Assembly: GCF_003610465.1 (NCBI RefSeq)
Contig: NZ_RAQI01000001.1
Span: 620,001 to 684,000, forward strand
DNA length: 64,000 nt
Direction of reading: 5' to 3'
Source: Xenorhabdus ehlersii
GTDB taxonomy: Bacteria; Pseudomonadota; Gammaproteobacteria; Enterobacterales; Enterobacteriaceae
The notes under the pieces were generated by a model. It was not told where the DNA came from. It ran no database searches and was given only the letters and a program-made list of their open reading frames with translations. Positions 15,387 through 24,952 of the stretch are shown piece after piece. Each line of letters begins with the position of its first letter. Position 1 is the first letter of the stretch. The position numbers and the translations under genes are program-made.

Positions 15387-16094
15387 TTACCACTCCCCGT
15401 AGGGGTATTTCTTCCCTTTGATAAAGTTCTTGATATATTCGGGATAATCATCTCCATAACCACTGGAATGCTTTGTTTTTCCCTGACAAATCGTCATATT
15501 TTCGCCGAAAACTGACTCACCGGTGGCAATTAATATATTGTCACCGTTATTTTTATCATAACCCCGTAGCCAAGCCCGGGCAGTTCCACCGGGAGCTAGC
15601 CCAGCAATTATTCTATTCCGATAAAATATATGCCCCTGAACTGCCCGAGAATTATAAGGCTCACGCATTAGTTGCCAGACTTCGGGGGTAAATTTAAAGG
15701 TTGTCTGATAAGATTTTTTATCAATCACTGAATCCCAACAGACGGTCAATGAACGTGGTAGTGCTTCCCCATAATTTCTGATCCCACTACTTGTTGTGCC
15801 TAATTTTTTATTCCAACTCACTAAGCTACGGAAATTTTGATTAGCACCATCCGGCATAAATTTTTGCACAATATAATTATCTTCATCCTGAAACTGAGCA
15901 AAGCTAATGCTAATGGGAAAATATTCAGGTGTATAAAACTCAAACCACCATTTCTCATAAGGCAACGGTTCGCTGTGGCGCACAATAGGCTTATAAGTAA
16001 CCATCCGTTTTCCCAATGGATAAGACTGGCAGGCAGTTAATCCCACCATCACACCTAGCCCCAATAACAGGACAAATAGTTTTTTGTTTCTCAT
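15387..16094 (-). CDS. DUF2931 lipoprotein, possible T6SS immunity protein
   Basis: A 235-residue lipoprotein: signal peptide and lipobox (LFVLLLGLGVMVGLTACQSY), then the DUF2931 pattern (HSEPLPYEKWWFEFYTPEYF, SLTVCWDSVIDKKSYQTTFK and IAGLAPGGTARAWLRGYDKN). Genes of this family commonly sit next to T6SS phospholipase effectors and are presumed to protect the periplasm. The ATG overlaps the TGA of the upstream effector-like frame (ATGA), so translation is probably coupled. Confidence 0.75.
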   Translation of the reverse strand: MRNKKLFVLLLGLGVMVGLTACQSYPLGKRMVTYKPIVRHSEPLPYEKWWFEFYTPEYFPISISFAQFQDEDNYIVQKFMPDGANQNFRSLVSWNKKLGTTSSGIRNYGEALPRSLTVCWDSVIDKKSYQTTFKFTPEVWQLMREPYNSRAVQGHIFYRNRIIAGLAPGGTARAWLRGYDKNNGDNILIATGESVFGENMTICQGKTKHSSGYGDDYPEYIKNFIKGKKYPYGEW

Positions 16095-16925
16095 TTTGAA
16101 ATTTCCTTACCAGTAATATCAAAAATGGCTCGGTGCCATTGTTCACAAGGGCGGTTCACAAAACTGACTAACTCTACCGCATTCACACCACCTTGAATCT
16201 GTTCATCTCTTATTACCACACTATTCCAGTGTGATGAGCAATGGACGTATTTAGTCTGGATCAAGGCTAACTCTTCTGCGTTAAAAGGAATTAATGACTG
16301 GCCTTGTCGAACAGCACGCCCTTGATTGATTGCTTTTTCTGCCAATGCAGTAAGCTCTGAGGGTAGTTTATAATCGTCATCTTTATCGCTGGGTTTACTA
16401 AAAATCACACCAGACTCTTGTGCGGCATCCTGCATGACCAGCATGACTACTTTAGACCAATCATTGGTGATTTCCCGATACAACACTGTCGCCGATGCTA
16501 CTTGTTTTTGAAAACGTTCCAGCTCGTTACGCGGATAAAACTGGTTATTTTGCCACGTTTCTACTTTCACCTCGTTGTTGTGCAATAACGGGGCAATAGC
16601 CGGATAATCGGTCACCACCGGAATAATATTCTGCACATCAAGATGGGACGGTGCACTTTCCGGCGTTACGGTAATTACGCCTTGTTCCAGCCTCAGTGCC
16701 TGCTCATGGTAGCCGATGAAATGGCACGAGACGGCAATAGCCGGTAAGTCGTTGGCGGGTTTGCCGGTCAAATCAAAAAAGTTCAGCCGGTGCTGAGTTC
16801 TGCCGAGAAAATCGTACTCAGCCTGAAGCTGGTAGTAAAACGTGTCGGGTGGGGCATCCTCATCCAGAAAATGCCCGGCGGGGGTAAACTGTTCAATCGG
16901 CAGCCAGTGGTAAGGTGTACCCGTT
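16091..16925 (-). pseudogene. Chimeric remnant: T6SS baseplate segment joined to an effector C terminus
   Basis: This frame is open from about 16925 with no proper start. Its first part (YHWLPIEQFTPAGHFLDEDA, RTQHRLNFFDLTGKPAND) continues TssF in a different frame from the gene upstream. Its end (YPRNELERFQKQVASATVLY, IQTKYVHCSSHWNSVVIRDE, FVNRPCEQWHRAIFDITGK) resembles the C terminus of DUF2235/Tle1-type T6SS lipases. The join is somewhere near 16580-16650. The lipase GxSxG region is absent. Assignment of both parts is from memory of the families. Confidence 0.5.
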
Positions 16926-17934
16926 GCTCATCGTCATCGGGCTGTTGCACCACCTGAATCTCCCGCAATCGGAATAACTGCACCGACTCCCCCAATAGCA
17001 GGGAATAACGGTGATTGTCGGCTTCCAGCGCAATGGGGGGACTGGTTTGATTTTCCAGATGAATGGCGGGCACACAGCCCAGCAAAAACGCTTCATCGAC
17101 ATTATCCAGCGGCAATTCGCCCTCGAAACGAAAAATCAGCTCAAACGTGCCGTCCGCATTCAGGGGCACTGTGGTGCAACTTTTGCTGATATCCAGTGTG
17201 ACAAAGTTATACAGTGGGGGCAGCGCATAATATTCCACCAAAGGTTGCAGGCCGGAATACGTATTTTTGGGCACAGGCAGCACCGGACTATCAAGCAGAT
17301 CATGCCAGCCATAAGGAAAACCGCGCAGCTTTCGCTGCTTGCCCTGCGTGTTCAGGCTGACCTCACAAATATGTTGATCCAGCCACAGGCTGAGCTGGGC
17401 GGCGCGCTCCGTATCGGTGCCAAGGAAAAAAGATAAAGCTCCGCTTTGCCAGAAAGAAGACGCCGAACCGGTTTGGCATAGTGTCAGGATGATTTCACTG
17501 TGAGTACCCGTTTTCCTGACTGCGCGCTCCTGGACAATTAACGGTTCAATATGTAAAGGACGGCAGGTTTTAAAGTTGATCAATTGCCCGTTAAGGCTGG
17601 CAGACACCGATGTACTGATCGGGATCTCGGCAGTGCCCTGATGTTCATCATCCGTGGGCGTAAATTGTACTATCGTCGTCGGTGGAATAGGAGACAGGGC
17701 TAACGGCCAGATACGGGAGAGAATGCCGTGAACAATTTCGGGAAAATTATCTTCCAGCTTGTCCCGCAGATTGGCAATCAAAAACGCAAAGGCTTCGAAA
17801 ACACGGGCAATATCAGGGTCATGAGAGGAAACCAGAAATTCAGCCAGATGCGGCGACTCTTTCGCGATGTGCTCAGCCAGCTCTCTCAGGTAAGCGCGCT
17901 CTTTTAGATAAAGCGATTCTTTGTTGTTTTTCAT
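16783..17934 (-). pseudogene. tssF: T6SS baseplate protein TssF, N-terminal part
   Basis: From ATG 17934 the product follows TssF (VasA/ImpG): LKERAYLRELAEHIAKESPH, VFEAFAFLIANLRDKLEDNF, HGILSRIWPLALSPIPPTTI, then VQFTPT. Intact TssF is about 590-620 residues. Near 16925, after QQPDDDEQ, a frameshift moves the true continuation into another frame, and this frame stops at 16783. No other tss genes are present nearby, so this is a relic. Confidence 0.82.
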
Positions 17935-17958
17935 TGAATTTAACTTGTGTTTTATCAA

Positions 17959-18995
17959 TTAGGCTTCAGTATCATGCTGAATCTCAGCGAGATAAAATGC
18001 ATAGCTGAACAGAAAAGCACATTTATTCTACACATTAATCAATCAAATTAATTAACGAATTAAATCCAGTTTTTGGCTGGTGTTGGCAGAATATAGGGGG
18101 ATCATCGGAATATGCACGGTAATTCAGGCAAAAATCAGGCTGGCAGGAATCCTTAACGATTTGACTCTCGCCTGTCTGACCGTTAATATCTTTCTCTACA
18201 AAAATGATCCCTCGCCTGTCAGGATCGCCTTCGGGTGGCGAATGAAAACTCTCGTAGCCTGCAAGGGAGAGCAAGCATTGCGGTACATCTGCCCACCTTT
18301 GGAAGCAGATATTGTCAGACATAAACCCCTTGTCTGGTAATGAAGGTTTCTTAAACTAAAAATACGCCCAAAAGGTGTTGTTATCTTGTCGCCGAAGGGT
18401 GTTGAACGTGGGTTCATACACTGACTTTTCAAATCAACATAAATCCTGTTTATCTTCAATGAACAACAGGATGGCTTTTACGCATCCGTTCATACTTTTA
18501 TCTATCCCTGTCTGAATTATTCAACAGACAATTTTTCTACCGCTAAACCATTAACGCATGACTACCATTTGACATTGAATCTGGCGGCGTTTTGCTGTAC
18601 CCGTTGGTATTTCAACGCTTGCATAGCCTTTGCTGATTGTTCGAAAACTCAAGGCGTCACTTTTTGCGGGTTACCGCTGAAAGTGACGCCGCAGCCAAAG
18701 CACACCACAACCCTGACAGGCTCACGCCTGCTTCACCACTCAGTGAATCTGACACTGCATTTTTAGATTGAAAAAGGAGAACTTGACGATATCGAGGCTG
18801 GCATTTTGCCGGTGGGGATGACCTGCACGCGCAGGCGGCAGTACCGCGTACTCAACCGATACCCCGCAATACCTCAACCTGCGTTCACTCTGGCGCACAG
18901 ATATCGATCAAGGGCAAAGCAGGTTTTTCTGTTTTGCCAGAATGGTCGCGCGCCAGAGATTGCATGTTGTCAGGTATAGATCACGGGAGAAGCTG
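17959..18995. other. Non-coding or decayed stretch between tssF and the second integrase
   Basis: About 1 kb in which no convincing gene is seen. Several open frames of 65-95 codons overlap on both strands (18035-18459 and 18569-18766) without ribosome binding sites or recognised domains. The stretch contains one strong hairpin at 18653-18690. Confidence 0.4.
18653..18690. repeat. Long perfect hairpin
   Basis: GGCGTCACTTT (18653-18663) pairs with AAAGTGACGCC (18680-18690). Inside, GCGG pairs with CCGC around loop GTTA, separated from the outer stem by a two-base mismatch. No T run follows, so it is not a standard terminator. Confidence 0.6.
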
Positions 18996-19865
18996 ATGAG
19001 TCGATTGATTAAGGAATTAAAATTTTTTGCCCGGCAAGGCGGCGGCAGCCATAAAACTTGTCATGATCGCATTCGGATCGCCGGACGTTTGGGCGCGTTG
19101 TTGTTAAGTCTAAATATTCAGGTTAAAAGCCTTAATAATTTGAAAGCCAAGCATGTGGAACAGTATGTTGATGCCCGTTTGTCTCAGGGGATTGCCAAAC
19201 GAACAGTGCAAAATGAAATGGCTGCGCTGCGTAATATCTTTCGCATGGCAGGCCGAGAAAAACTGGAAACCTCGCCGCGTTTAAGCAATCAGGCATTGGG
19301 ATTAAGTGGAACCAGCCGCGCCGGAACAAAACAAGCGATACCTGATGCCACGTTTCAGGTTGTTTATCAGAAAGCACTAGAACGTGATGCTGGATTTGCC
19401 GTCACACTGAAACTCGCCCGATTGCTGGGATTACGTTCTCAGGAAGCTGTGCAATGTAGTGCTTCATTGAAAAGCTGGCGTAAACAGTTAGAGCAATCAG
19501 AACCGAAACTGCATGTTGTCTTCGGTACAAAAGGCGGCCGACCAAGACAAACCCGCGTATTGGATGTTGCAGCAGTAAAAGAAGCTATCGGGCAAGCCAT
19601 TGTTGTTGCAGAACAACGTGGTGGCAGGTTGATTGATAAACCCGACCTCAAACAGGCCATGAACTACTGGCGGACACATACCACAAGGATTGGTTTAATC
19701 GGTTGCCATTCTCCCCACAGTTTGCGCTATGCGTGGGCGCAGGAGGCGCTTAATTTTTACCAACAAAATGGTTTTAGTCGTCAGGAAGCACGGGCACTGG
19801 TTTCAATGGATTTAGGGCACGGTGATGGTCGCGGGCGTTACGTTGAGCGGGTTTATAGCCGTTAA
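18996..19865 (+). CDS. Tyrosine recombinase of the ICE/integrase-domain type
   Basis: A 289-residue recombinase starting at ATG 18996 behind GGGAGA. It has an N-terminal SAM-like domain (RLGALLLSLNIQVKSLNNLK) and a catalytic domain with LARLLGLRSQEAVQCS (first Arg), CHSPHSLRYAWAQEAL (HxLR), LGHGDGRGRYVERVYSR with the C-terminal Tyr. The form resembles integrases of integrative conjugative elements in enteric bacteria. No conjugation genes lie beside it here. Confidence 0.85.
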   Translation: MSRLIKELKFFARQGGGSHKTCHDRIRIAGRLGALLLSLNIQVKSLNNLKAKHVEQYVDARLSQGIAKRTVQNEMAALRNIFRMAGREKLETSPRLSNQALGLSGTSRAGTKQAIPDATFQVVYQKALERDAGFAVTLKLARLLGLRSQEAVQCSASLKSWRKQLEQSEPKLHVVFGTKGGRPRQTRVLDVAAVKEAIGQAIVVAEQRGGRLIDKPDLKQAMNYWRTHTTRIGLIGCHSPHSLRYAWAQEALNFYQQNGFSRQEARALVSMDLGHGDGRGRYVERVYSR

Positions 19866-19941
19866 ACTTAGCCGTTTAGTTATTGTATCAGGTAAAACAA
19901 TTAGTTAAAGTATTCCCGCCATTAGCAAAATCTAGTGGTGA

Positions 19942-20076
19942 GGTTTCGCAGCCTCGAAATATGGTGTCCCACTGGTAGGATGTTTCTACCAGTGCGTCTG
20001 CTATCACCCTTTCAATGGTGATTCAGGCGGGGGAGGCTTCGGCCTCGCCGGTTGGACACCACCGGTACTGCGAACC
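19942..20076. ncRNA. Candidate multi-branched structured RNA
   Basis: Nested complementary segments enclose three hairpins. Outer stem: GGTTTCGCAG (19942-19951) with CTGCGAACC (20068-20076), one bulge. Second stem: TGGTGTCC (19962-19969) with GGACACCA (20054-20061). Inside are CACTGGTAG/CTACCAGTG (19970-19994), ATCACC/GGTGAT (20003-20022) and GAGGC-TTCG-GCCTC (20033-20046, a UUCG tetraloop). It ends 50 bases before a Ner-like regulator gene. It may be a C4/CI-type phage regulatory RNA or a leader; family membership is unverified and the strand is not certain. Confidence 0.55.
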
Positions 20077-20125
20077 CTGTCTGAATCGCCACCATCAATA
20101 TTAATTAATGGAAGGGGTAGCAGGA

Positions 20126-20395
20126 ATGAATAACAACATTAGAACTGACTGGCATCAGGCCGATATCATCGCAGCATTACGTAAACGTGGAACAACCTTA
20201 GTGGCTGTTTCTCGTGAAGCGGGACTCAGTTCATCGACACTGGCAAATGCATTTAGTAGGCCTTGGCCTAAAGGCGAATGGATCATCGCAAATTACCTTG
20301 GCATCCATCCCTCAGAGATCTGGCCCAGCCGTTATTTCGATTCTTATACTGGAGAATTATTAGAAAGGAAAGCCCGCTCTAAGCCACAGGAATAA
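20126..20395 (+). CDS. Ner/Nlp-family DNA-binding regulator
   Basis: Eighty-nine residues from ATG 20126, preceded by GGAAGGGG at seven bases. It matches Mu Ner/SfsB (Nlp): DWHQADIIAALRKRGTTLVA, VSREAGLSSSTLANAFSRPW, PKGEWIIANYLGIHPSEIWP, SRYFD. These are small lambda-repressor-like proteins controlling phage lytic promoters. It lies downstream of the candidate structured RNA and the integrase. Confidence 0.9.
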   Translation: MNNNIRTDWHQADIIAALRKRGTTLVAVSREAGLSSSTLANAFSRPWPKGEWIIANYLGIHPSEIWPSRYFDSYTGELLERKARSKPQE

Positions 20396-20641
20396 CCCGC
20401 TGTAATTTGTGATCGATGTCGTAAAAATGAACATTTTTTATCTTAAGCCCTGAGCGTAAAATGGCAGCCCAATTTGACCATTTTTAACCCTCACGGCTTT
20501 TTTGCTTTAAGATGGTTTAAAAGTGCTCTATTAATGATATAAATAATAAAAATCAGTCGTATAGTAAAATAAAAGTAAGTAAAAAATCCGGGGGCATTAA
20601 AAGGGGCACAAAATCAAACATAGATAATATATCCTTTATAT

Positions 20642-21541
20642 TCAATTAATTATATTTTTTTCTGATTCCTGATACTGCACGCAGAATTCGCGCTCCGGGT
20701 GCGGGTGGCGCAGGTTGAACACCACGTCGCGGATGCTGTGCTCTTTGAGGATTTTGGTGATGATGCCGGTGATATTGAGCTGCTGGAAGATGCGCGAGTT
20801 CTGCCGCAGGGTGGTGCGCCACAGGTCGGGGCGGATGCTCATCCGGTAGGTGGTCTGGTGTAAGCCGGTGTTGCCCTGTTCAAAGCGGGTGACGATACCG
20901 GTGACGCTGCGCTGTTCGACACCATTGTGCAGGACAGTGAGCGTTGCCGTACGGTCAAGTACCAGCGGGAAGGCAATGGCGGAGTCGGCGCTTGCCAGCC
21001 CCACTTCCAGGGTAAAGGGGCGCGAGAAATGTTCGGTCAGGCTGAAGTCGGTGACAACAAAGGTCTGTGCCGGCAAGCTGCCCGCGGTCAGGGTGAACAG
21101 CAGGCCGCTGGGATCGGCTCCGCCACCCAGCCCCAGTTTCTGGCCCAGTTGCTGCAACATCTTTTCTGCCCCGAGATTACCCGCCGCGGCTTTGGCTGCC
21201 AGCCCCGGCGCGCCAAGTGCCTTGCTTGCCCCGCCGGCAAAACCCCCGCCGGGGATCAGGCTGCCGGCACCGAGACCGCCCACCGCCTTGCCTGTCCCAC
21301 CGGCAAAGCCCCCACCGCTGATCAAGCTGTCGGCACTGAGACCGCCAAGTGCTTTGCTGGTTCCGTCAGTCAATCCGACCTTGCCGGTTATTCCTGTTAC
21401 GGAACTGAGGATGTCGCTGGCATTACCGCTCGCATCCGCTAACAGCGCTTTAGCCTGTTTTGTTATTGCTTCCTGTCCCTGTTCTAACAGCGCTTTTCCT
21501 TCCTGCAATTTTGTGAGGTGCTTTTTCTCTTTCTCTGACAT
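20642..21541 (-). pseudogene. VgrG-type T6SS spike protein, N-terminal part with Gly/Ala-rich extension
   Basis: From ATG 21541 (GGGAGA upstream) residues 1-140 form an unusual extension with tandem units such as GGGFAGGTGKAVGGLGAGSL. From about 145 the VgrG gp27-like start appears (LLFTLTAGSLPAQTFVVTDF, FSRPFTLEVGLASADSAIAF), through TYRMSIRPDLWRTTLRQNSR, IFQQLNITGIITKIL and HPEREFCVQYQESE. It stops just where the YRESDLAFLQRLL block should follow, so two thirds of the protein (the gp5-like needle) is missing. Confidence 0.85.
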
Positions 21542-22090
21542 TGTCTGTCTCCCTGAAGTCATGCCGATGGAATATAGAATGGCAATGGGCTTAATAGGGG
21601 CATCGCCATATTCGGCAGGAAGGGAGAGCCTATTCTGCGCACATACTTTTCCAGTCTGACAATAAGCTGAAAATAGGGGGCTTCCTGTTTTGAATAAGGC
21701 AAAAATGTCCGATTAAGCCAGAATGACTTGTTCCATTCGTGATAAAAAATTCTGTCGAAAATAATAAGGAGCAGACAATTAAAAACCAAATAAAATCAAG
21801 TAAAGGAAAAAGGGGAATTGTAAAATCACAGAGTAAAAAATTAAAAACATTGCCGTTGTAAAATAAATTTTCGGAAGATTAACTCTGGTTAGTGCATCAT
21901 GCTGAGTCATATTGTATTAGTATCGAGAGGGTTTTTATAACACAATGAATTTCCGATAGAAAATGTATCTAATTTTTAGAATAACCATGATCATTCTTAT
22001 TTTATGAGCTTGCTCACAAAAAAGGTTATTTTTGGAAATGAGGTTTTTTATTTCCAGCCTTTTTCGGGTTGTAATAATTTAGTTTAATTA
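21542..22090. other. AT-rich intergenic region
   Basis: About 550 bases of low-GC DNA upstream of the vgrG remnant and downstream of mepB. I see no gene. It marks the boundary between the degraded island and core chromosome. Confidence 0.4.
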
Positions 22091-22636
22091 TTATATTTTG
22101 TGATTATAATTTAGGAAAATATTCTTAAATTTCTCAATGGCTGTTTTCTGTTTATCGAAATTTATAAAATATGGGGATTGCCATTTTTTTGTTTGGAGTG
22201 CTTGTTTTGATGTAGGGAATACCCAGGTAGGATAAACACGAATAGCTCTTTTACCAGCTTTAGTTTGACTTGAGAAAACACCTTGTTTTATCAGAATATG
22301 TGAGTCAAACAGAAACATGCCTTTTTGATGCTCAGAAAAAGTCGCTATTAGACAAAAATCAATTTTATCACTTTTTTCAAAAGGCATTATTTCTGAATCT
22401 GGAGCCGGCCTTTTCCAAAGAGTAACAAATTGTCCTTGTTTATTAGGTGTTATTTTAGCTTGACGAAAAACTATCGATTTACCATCCAGTTGAAACCACA
22501 TGGCACTATAATCGCGGCTTTCTGTTTCGAGATAGGGAGTAGAGGTTAATGGGAATGCAGAAGGGAGTAGGTGATACTCTTTTATTTCGATAAAGGTATT
22601 AGGTAGATTATTTATATTTTGTTTTAATGATGACAA
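22091..22636 (-). CDS. MepB family protein
   Basis: A 181-residue cytoplasmic protein resembling MepB: YSAMWFQLDGKSIVFRQAKI, TPNKQGQFVTLWKRPAPDSE, IMPF, FLFDSHILIKQGVFSS and AGKRAIRVYPTW. The Staphylococcus namesake is encoded with the mepA efflux pump, but its biochemical role is unclear. Here it stands alone downstream of mltD. Confidence 0.8.
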   Translation of the reverse strand: MSSLKQNINNLPNTFIEIKEYHLLPSAFPLTSTPYLETESRDYSAMWFQLDGKSIVFRQAKITPNKQGQFVTLWKRPAPDSEIMPFEKSDKIDFCLIATFSEHQKGMFLFDSHILIKQGVFSSQTKAGKRAIRVYPTWVFPTSKQALQTKKWQSPYFINFDKQKTAIEKFKNIFLNYNHKI

Positions 22637-22691
22637 TTTGCATTTCCTCTTTCTTGATTCTAATTATCATTTTATTGTTAATGCAATAAAG

Positions 22692-22713
22692 TCCCTGTCC
22701 TTTGGGACAGGGA
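22692..22713. terminator. Terminator hairpin between mltD and mepB
   Basis: TCCCTGTCC, loop TTTG, GGACAGGGA, placed 27 bases after the mltD stop on the minus strand. Confidence 0.7.
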
Positions 22714-22740
22714 ACGATATATTGGAGAGGATAAACTCCC

Positions 22741-24072
22741 TTAATTAAGGTAAAGCGTCAGAGCTATACCAGGTTTTATCTCTTTGATTTTTAGGTTTTT
22801 ATTCCAACTAATTAAATCATTAAGATTCACACCATGACGTTTAGCGATACTGAAAAATGAATCCCCTTTGCGCACTTGATAGGTGACGGGGCCACTACTA
22901 TCGATTTTCAGCACTTGGCCGATCTTAAGCCGATCAGCCGTTTTTAAGCTGTTCAGTTTTTGCAACTCTCGGTGAGTGGTCTTGAAGCGCTTTGCAATCG
23001 CGGACAATGTATCACCGGCACGAACGGTATAGTGACTTTGTTGCTGTAATTTGTAGGTATTGTGTTTAACCGCGAGGCGGATGTCATTCAAGACGTTTTT
23101 ATTTGCCAAGGACGCCTTAAATTGATTAACGTTCTTCATTGGTAGCAAGATGTAATGCGGTCCATAAGGAGACGTCATACCTTGTTTATAGCCCGGGTTA
23201 TATGCTCTGATTGATGTCAATGATAGCCCGGATAATTCAGCCGCTTGTGACAACATGATCTGTTGCCCTACTTCAACCTTTGCCAGAGCGTGTTGGTTGT
23301 TAGGCTTAGGAAGTTTGAAACCAAACTGTTCGTTATGGCGAATGATATTACTCAGTGCCAATATCTTGGGAACATAGTGCATTGTTTCCCGTGGCAGTGA
23401 CAACGACCAGAAATCTGTTGGTTTCCCTTGTGCTTTATTGTCTTTGATAGCACGTATAACCCTGCCTTCGCCACTGTTGTAAGCGGCAATGGTCAAAAGC
23501 CAATCCCCATTGAATCGTGTGTTGAGATATTCAAGCATATCAAGAGCGACGGTTGTTGATGCCGCAATGTCACGACGGGCATCGTACCATTTATCTTGTT
23601 TCAGGCCATAATGACGGCCAGTACTTGGGATAATCTGCCATAATCCTGCCGCCTTGGCGTAGGAAGTAGCATGGGGGTCAAAGGCACTCTCCACTATGGG
23701 CAGCAATACCAGTTCCATTGGCATATGTCGATTATCAAGTTGCTCAACTATCCAATAAATGTACGGTTCTGCACGCAATATTACATTTTGGATATGGCCC
23801 TTGTGTTTCAAATAGTAACTTTGTTGTTCGCGCACCCTGCTATTATCAGGAGCTTCCATCTTCAACTCATCGCGAATATGTCCCCACAAATCTTGTTGGG
23901 CTGTCGGACTCACCTTCCAGTTTGCAGGATCATCTGATTCTGCAATACCGTTTGCTTTCTGATTCGTTGAAGACATCTTCTGTGCTTGTTGCTGGGAAGG
24001 AGCCTTTGTTTGCAGGCTCGATTGACACCCAGCAAGAAGAACAGAGGTGAACAAGATCGTTTTTGTCTTCAT
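22741..24072 (-). CDS. mltD: Membrane-bound lytic murein transglycosylase D
   Basis: A 443-residue lipoprotein that cleaves peptidoglycan strands to anhydromuropeptides. Lipobox LFTSVLLAGCQ is near residue 16. The SLT domain (about 100-240) shows the catalytic Glu in LPIVESAFDPHATSYAKAAG, then LWQIIPSTGRHYGL and AAYNSGEGRV. Two C-terminal LysM repeats begin YTVRAGDTLSAIAKRFKTT and YQVRKGDSFFSIAKRHGVN. Gene order with gloB, yafS, rnhA and dnaQ is conserved in enterics. Confidence 0.96.
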   Translation of the reverse strand: MKTKTILFTSVLLAGCQSSLQTKAPSQQQAQKMSSTNQKANGIAESDDPANWKVSPTAQQDLWGHIRDELKMEAPDNSRVREQQSYYLKHKGHIQNVILRAEPYIYWIVEQLDNRHMPMELVLLPIVESAFDPHATSYAKAAGLWQIIPSTGRHYGLKQDKWYDARRDIAASTTVALDMLEYLNTRFNGDWLLTIAAYNSGEGRVIRAIKDNKAQGKPTDFWSLSLPRETMHYVPKILALSNIIRHNEQFGFKLPKPNNQHALAKVEVGQQIMLSQAAELSGLSLTSIRAYNPGYKQGMTSPYGPHYILLPMKNVNQFKASLANKNVLNDIRLAVKHNTYKLQQQSHYTVRAGDTLSAIAKRFKTTHRELQKLNSLKTADRLKIGQVLKIDSSGPVTYQVRKGDSFFSIAKRHGVNLNDLISWNKNLKIKEIKPGIALTLYLN

Positions 24073-24144
24073 GTTCTTTTCTAATGCTTGCCTAAAAGGT
24101 GAGCAATGATACTGGCCTATTACGTAGAAGACAACCCAATAAAA

Positions 24145-24900
24145 TTAAAATCGATCTTTATAAATCCTTAATTGCTGAAAAATAGAAGAAAGTGGCATTG
24201 AATTAGGTTTGATACCGATATTTTTTTGTAAATCAATATCGTGGCAATTTAAGAAAACATTGATTTTTTTCTCTGTTTGTAAATCTGTTGGGATTGTTGC
24301 TTGGTTATTTTCACGTAATTTAAGAATTTCTTGATAATAATCGTGAATAATCTGATTGTCAGGTAATACTGCTTTTGCAAATTTCATATTTGCCGCCGTG
24401 TATTCGTGAGCACAGCAGATCAATGTATCATCGGGTAATGATGAAATTTTCTCCAGAGAGGAAAACATTTGTTCGGCTGTACCTTCAAATAGTCGTCCAC
24501 AACCGCCAGAAAACAGAGTATCTCCACAAAACAGATAGGGAGCCTGATAGAATGCAATGTGGCCAAGTGTATGTCCTGGTAGTGCTATGATCCGAAAAGA
24601 AAAACTTCCTATTTCAACGGTATTATTTTCATGGACAATATGAGTTATTCCTTTGTTTTGTGTCTCTTCAGGGCCATATACAGGTAATTCAGGATATTGT
24701 TTGAGTAGTCCGGGAACCCCGCCAACGTGATCATAATGGTGGTGCGTCAGCAGTATCGCAGCGGGAGTAAGTTGATTTGCTGCTAAAATATCAATGACAG
24801 GCTGTGATTCAGCAGGATCGATAATGGCACAATGCTTGTTTTCATCACAAAGTAACCAAATGTAGTTATCTGAAAGGGCCGGTATCCTGATAAGATCCAT
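24145..24900 (-). CDS. gloB: Hydroxyacylglutathione hydrolase (glyoxalase II)
   Basis: A 251-residue metallo-beta-lactamase-fold enzyme that hydrolyses S-lactoylglutathione to lactate and glutathione in methylglyoxal detoxification. The metal motif THHHYDHVGG is near residue 53, with GHTLGHIAFY, FCGDTLFSGGCGRLFEG and CAHEYT supplying further ligands. The start is set at MDLIRIPALSDNYIW as in E. coli; longer in-frame starts are not supported by homology. It is divergent from yafS, 52 bases apart. Confidence 0.95.
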   Translation of the reverse strand: MDLIRIPALSDNYIWLLCDENKHCAIIDPAESQPVIDILAANQLTPAAILLTHHHYDHVGGVPGLLKQYPELPVYGPEETQNKGITHIVHENNTVEIGSFSFRIIALPGHTLGHIAFYQAPYLFCGDTLFSGGCGRLFEGTAEQMFSSLEKISSLPDDTLICCAHEYTAANMKFAKAVLPDNQIIHDYYQEILKLRENNQATIPTDLQTEKKINVFLNCHDIDLQKNIGIKPNSMPLSSIFQQLRIYKDRF

Positions 24901-24952
24901 TATGTGCCTCATTTTCATAGTAGGTTTATAAGTAGGTTGAAAGGAAGATGAC

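Noticed and set aside
18035-18459. Overlapping 86-95-codon frames on both strands after tssF
   Set aside because: Three frames cover the same DNA, none with a start signal or recognised domain; possibly decayed phage immunity DNA, but not supportable.
20850-21659. 269-codon plus-strand frame opposite vgrG
   Set aside because: Arises from the GC-rich repeats of the VgrG extension; Pro/Ala-rich antisense translation with no homology.
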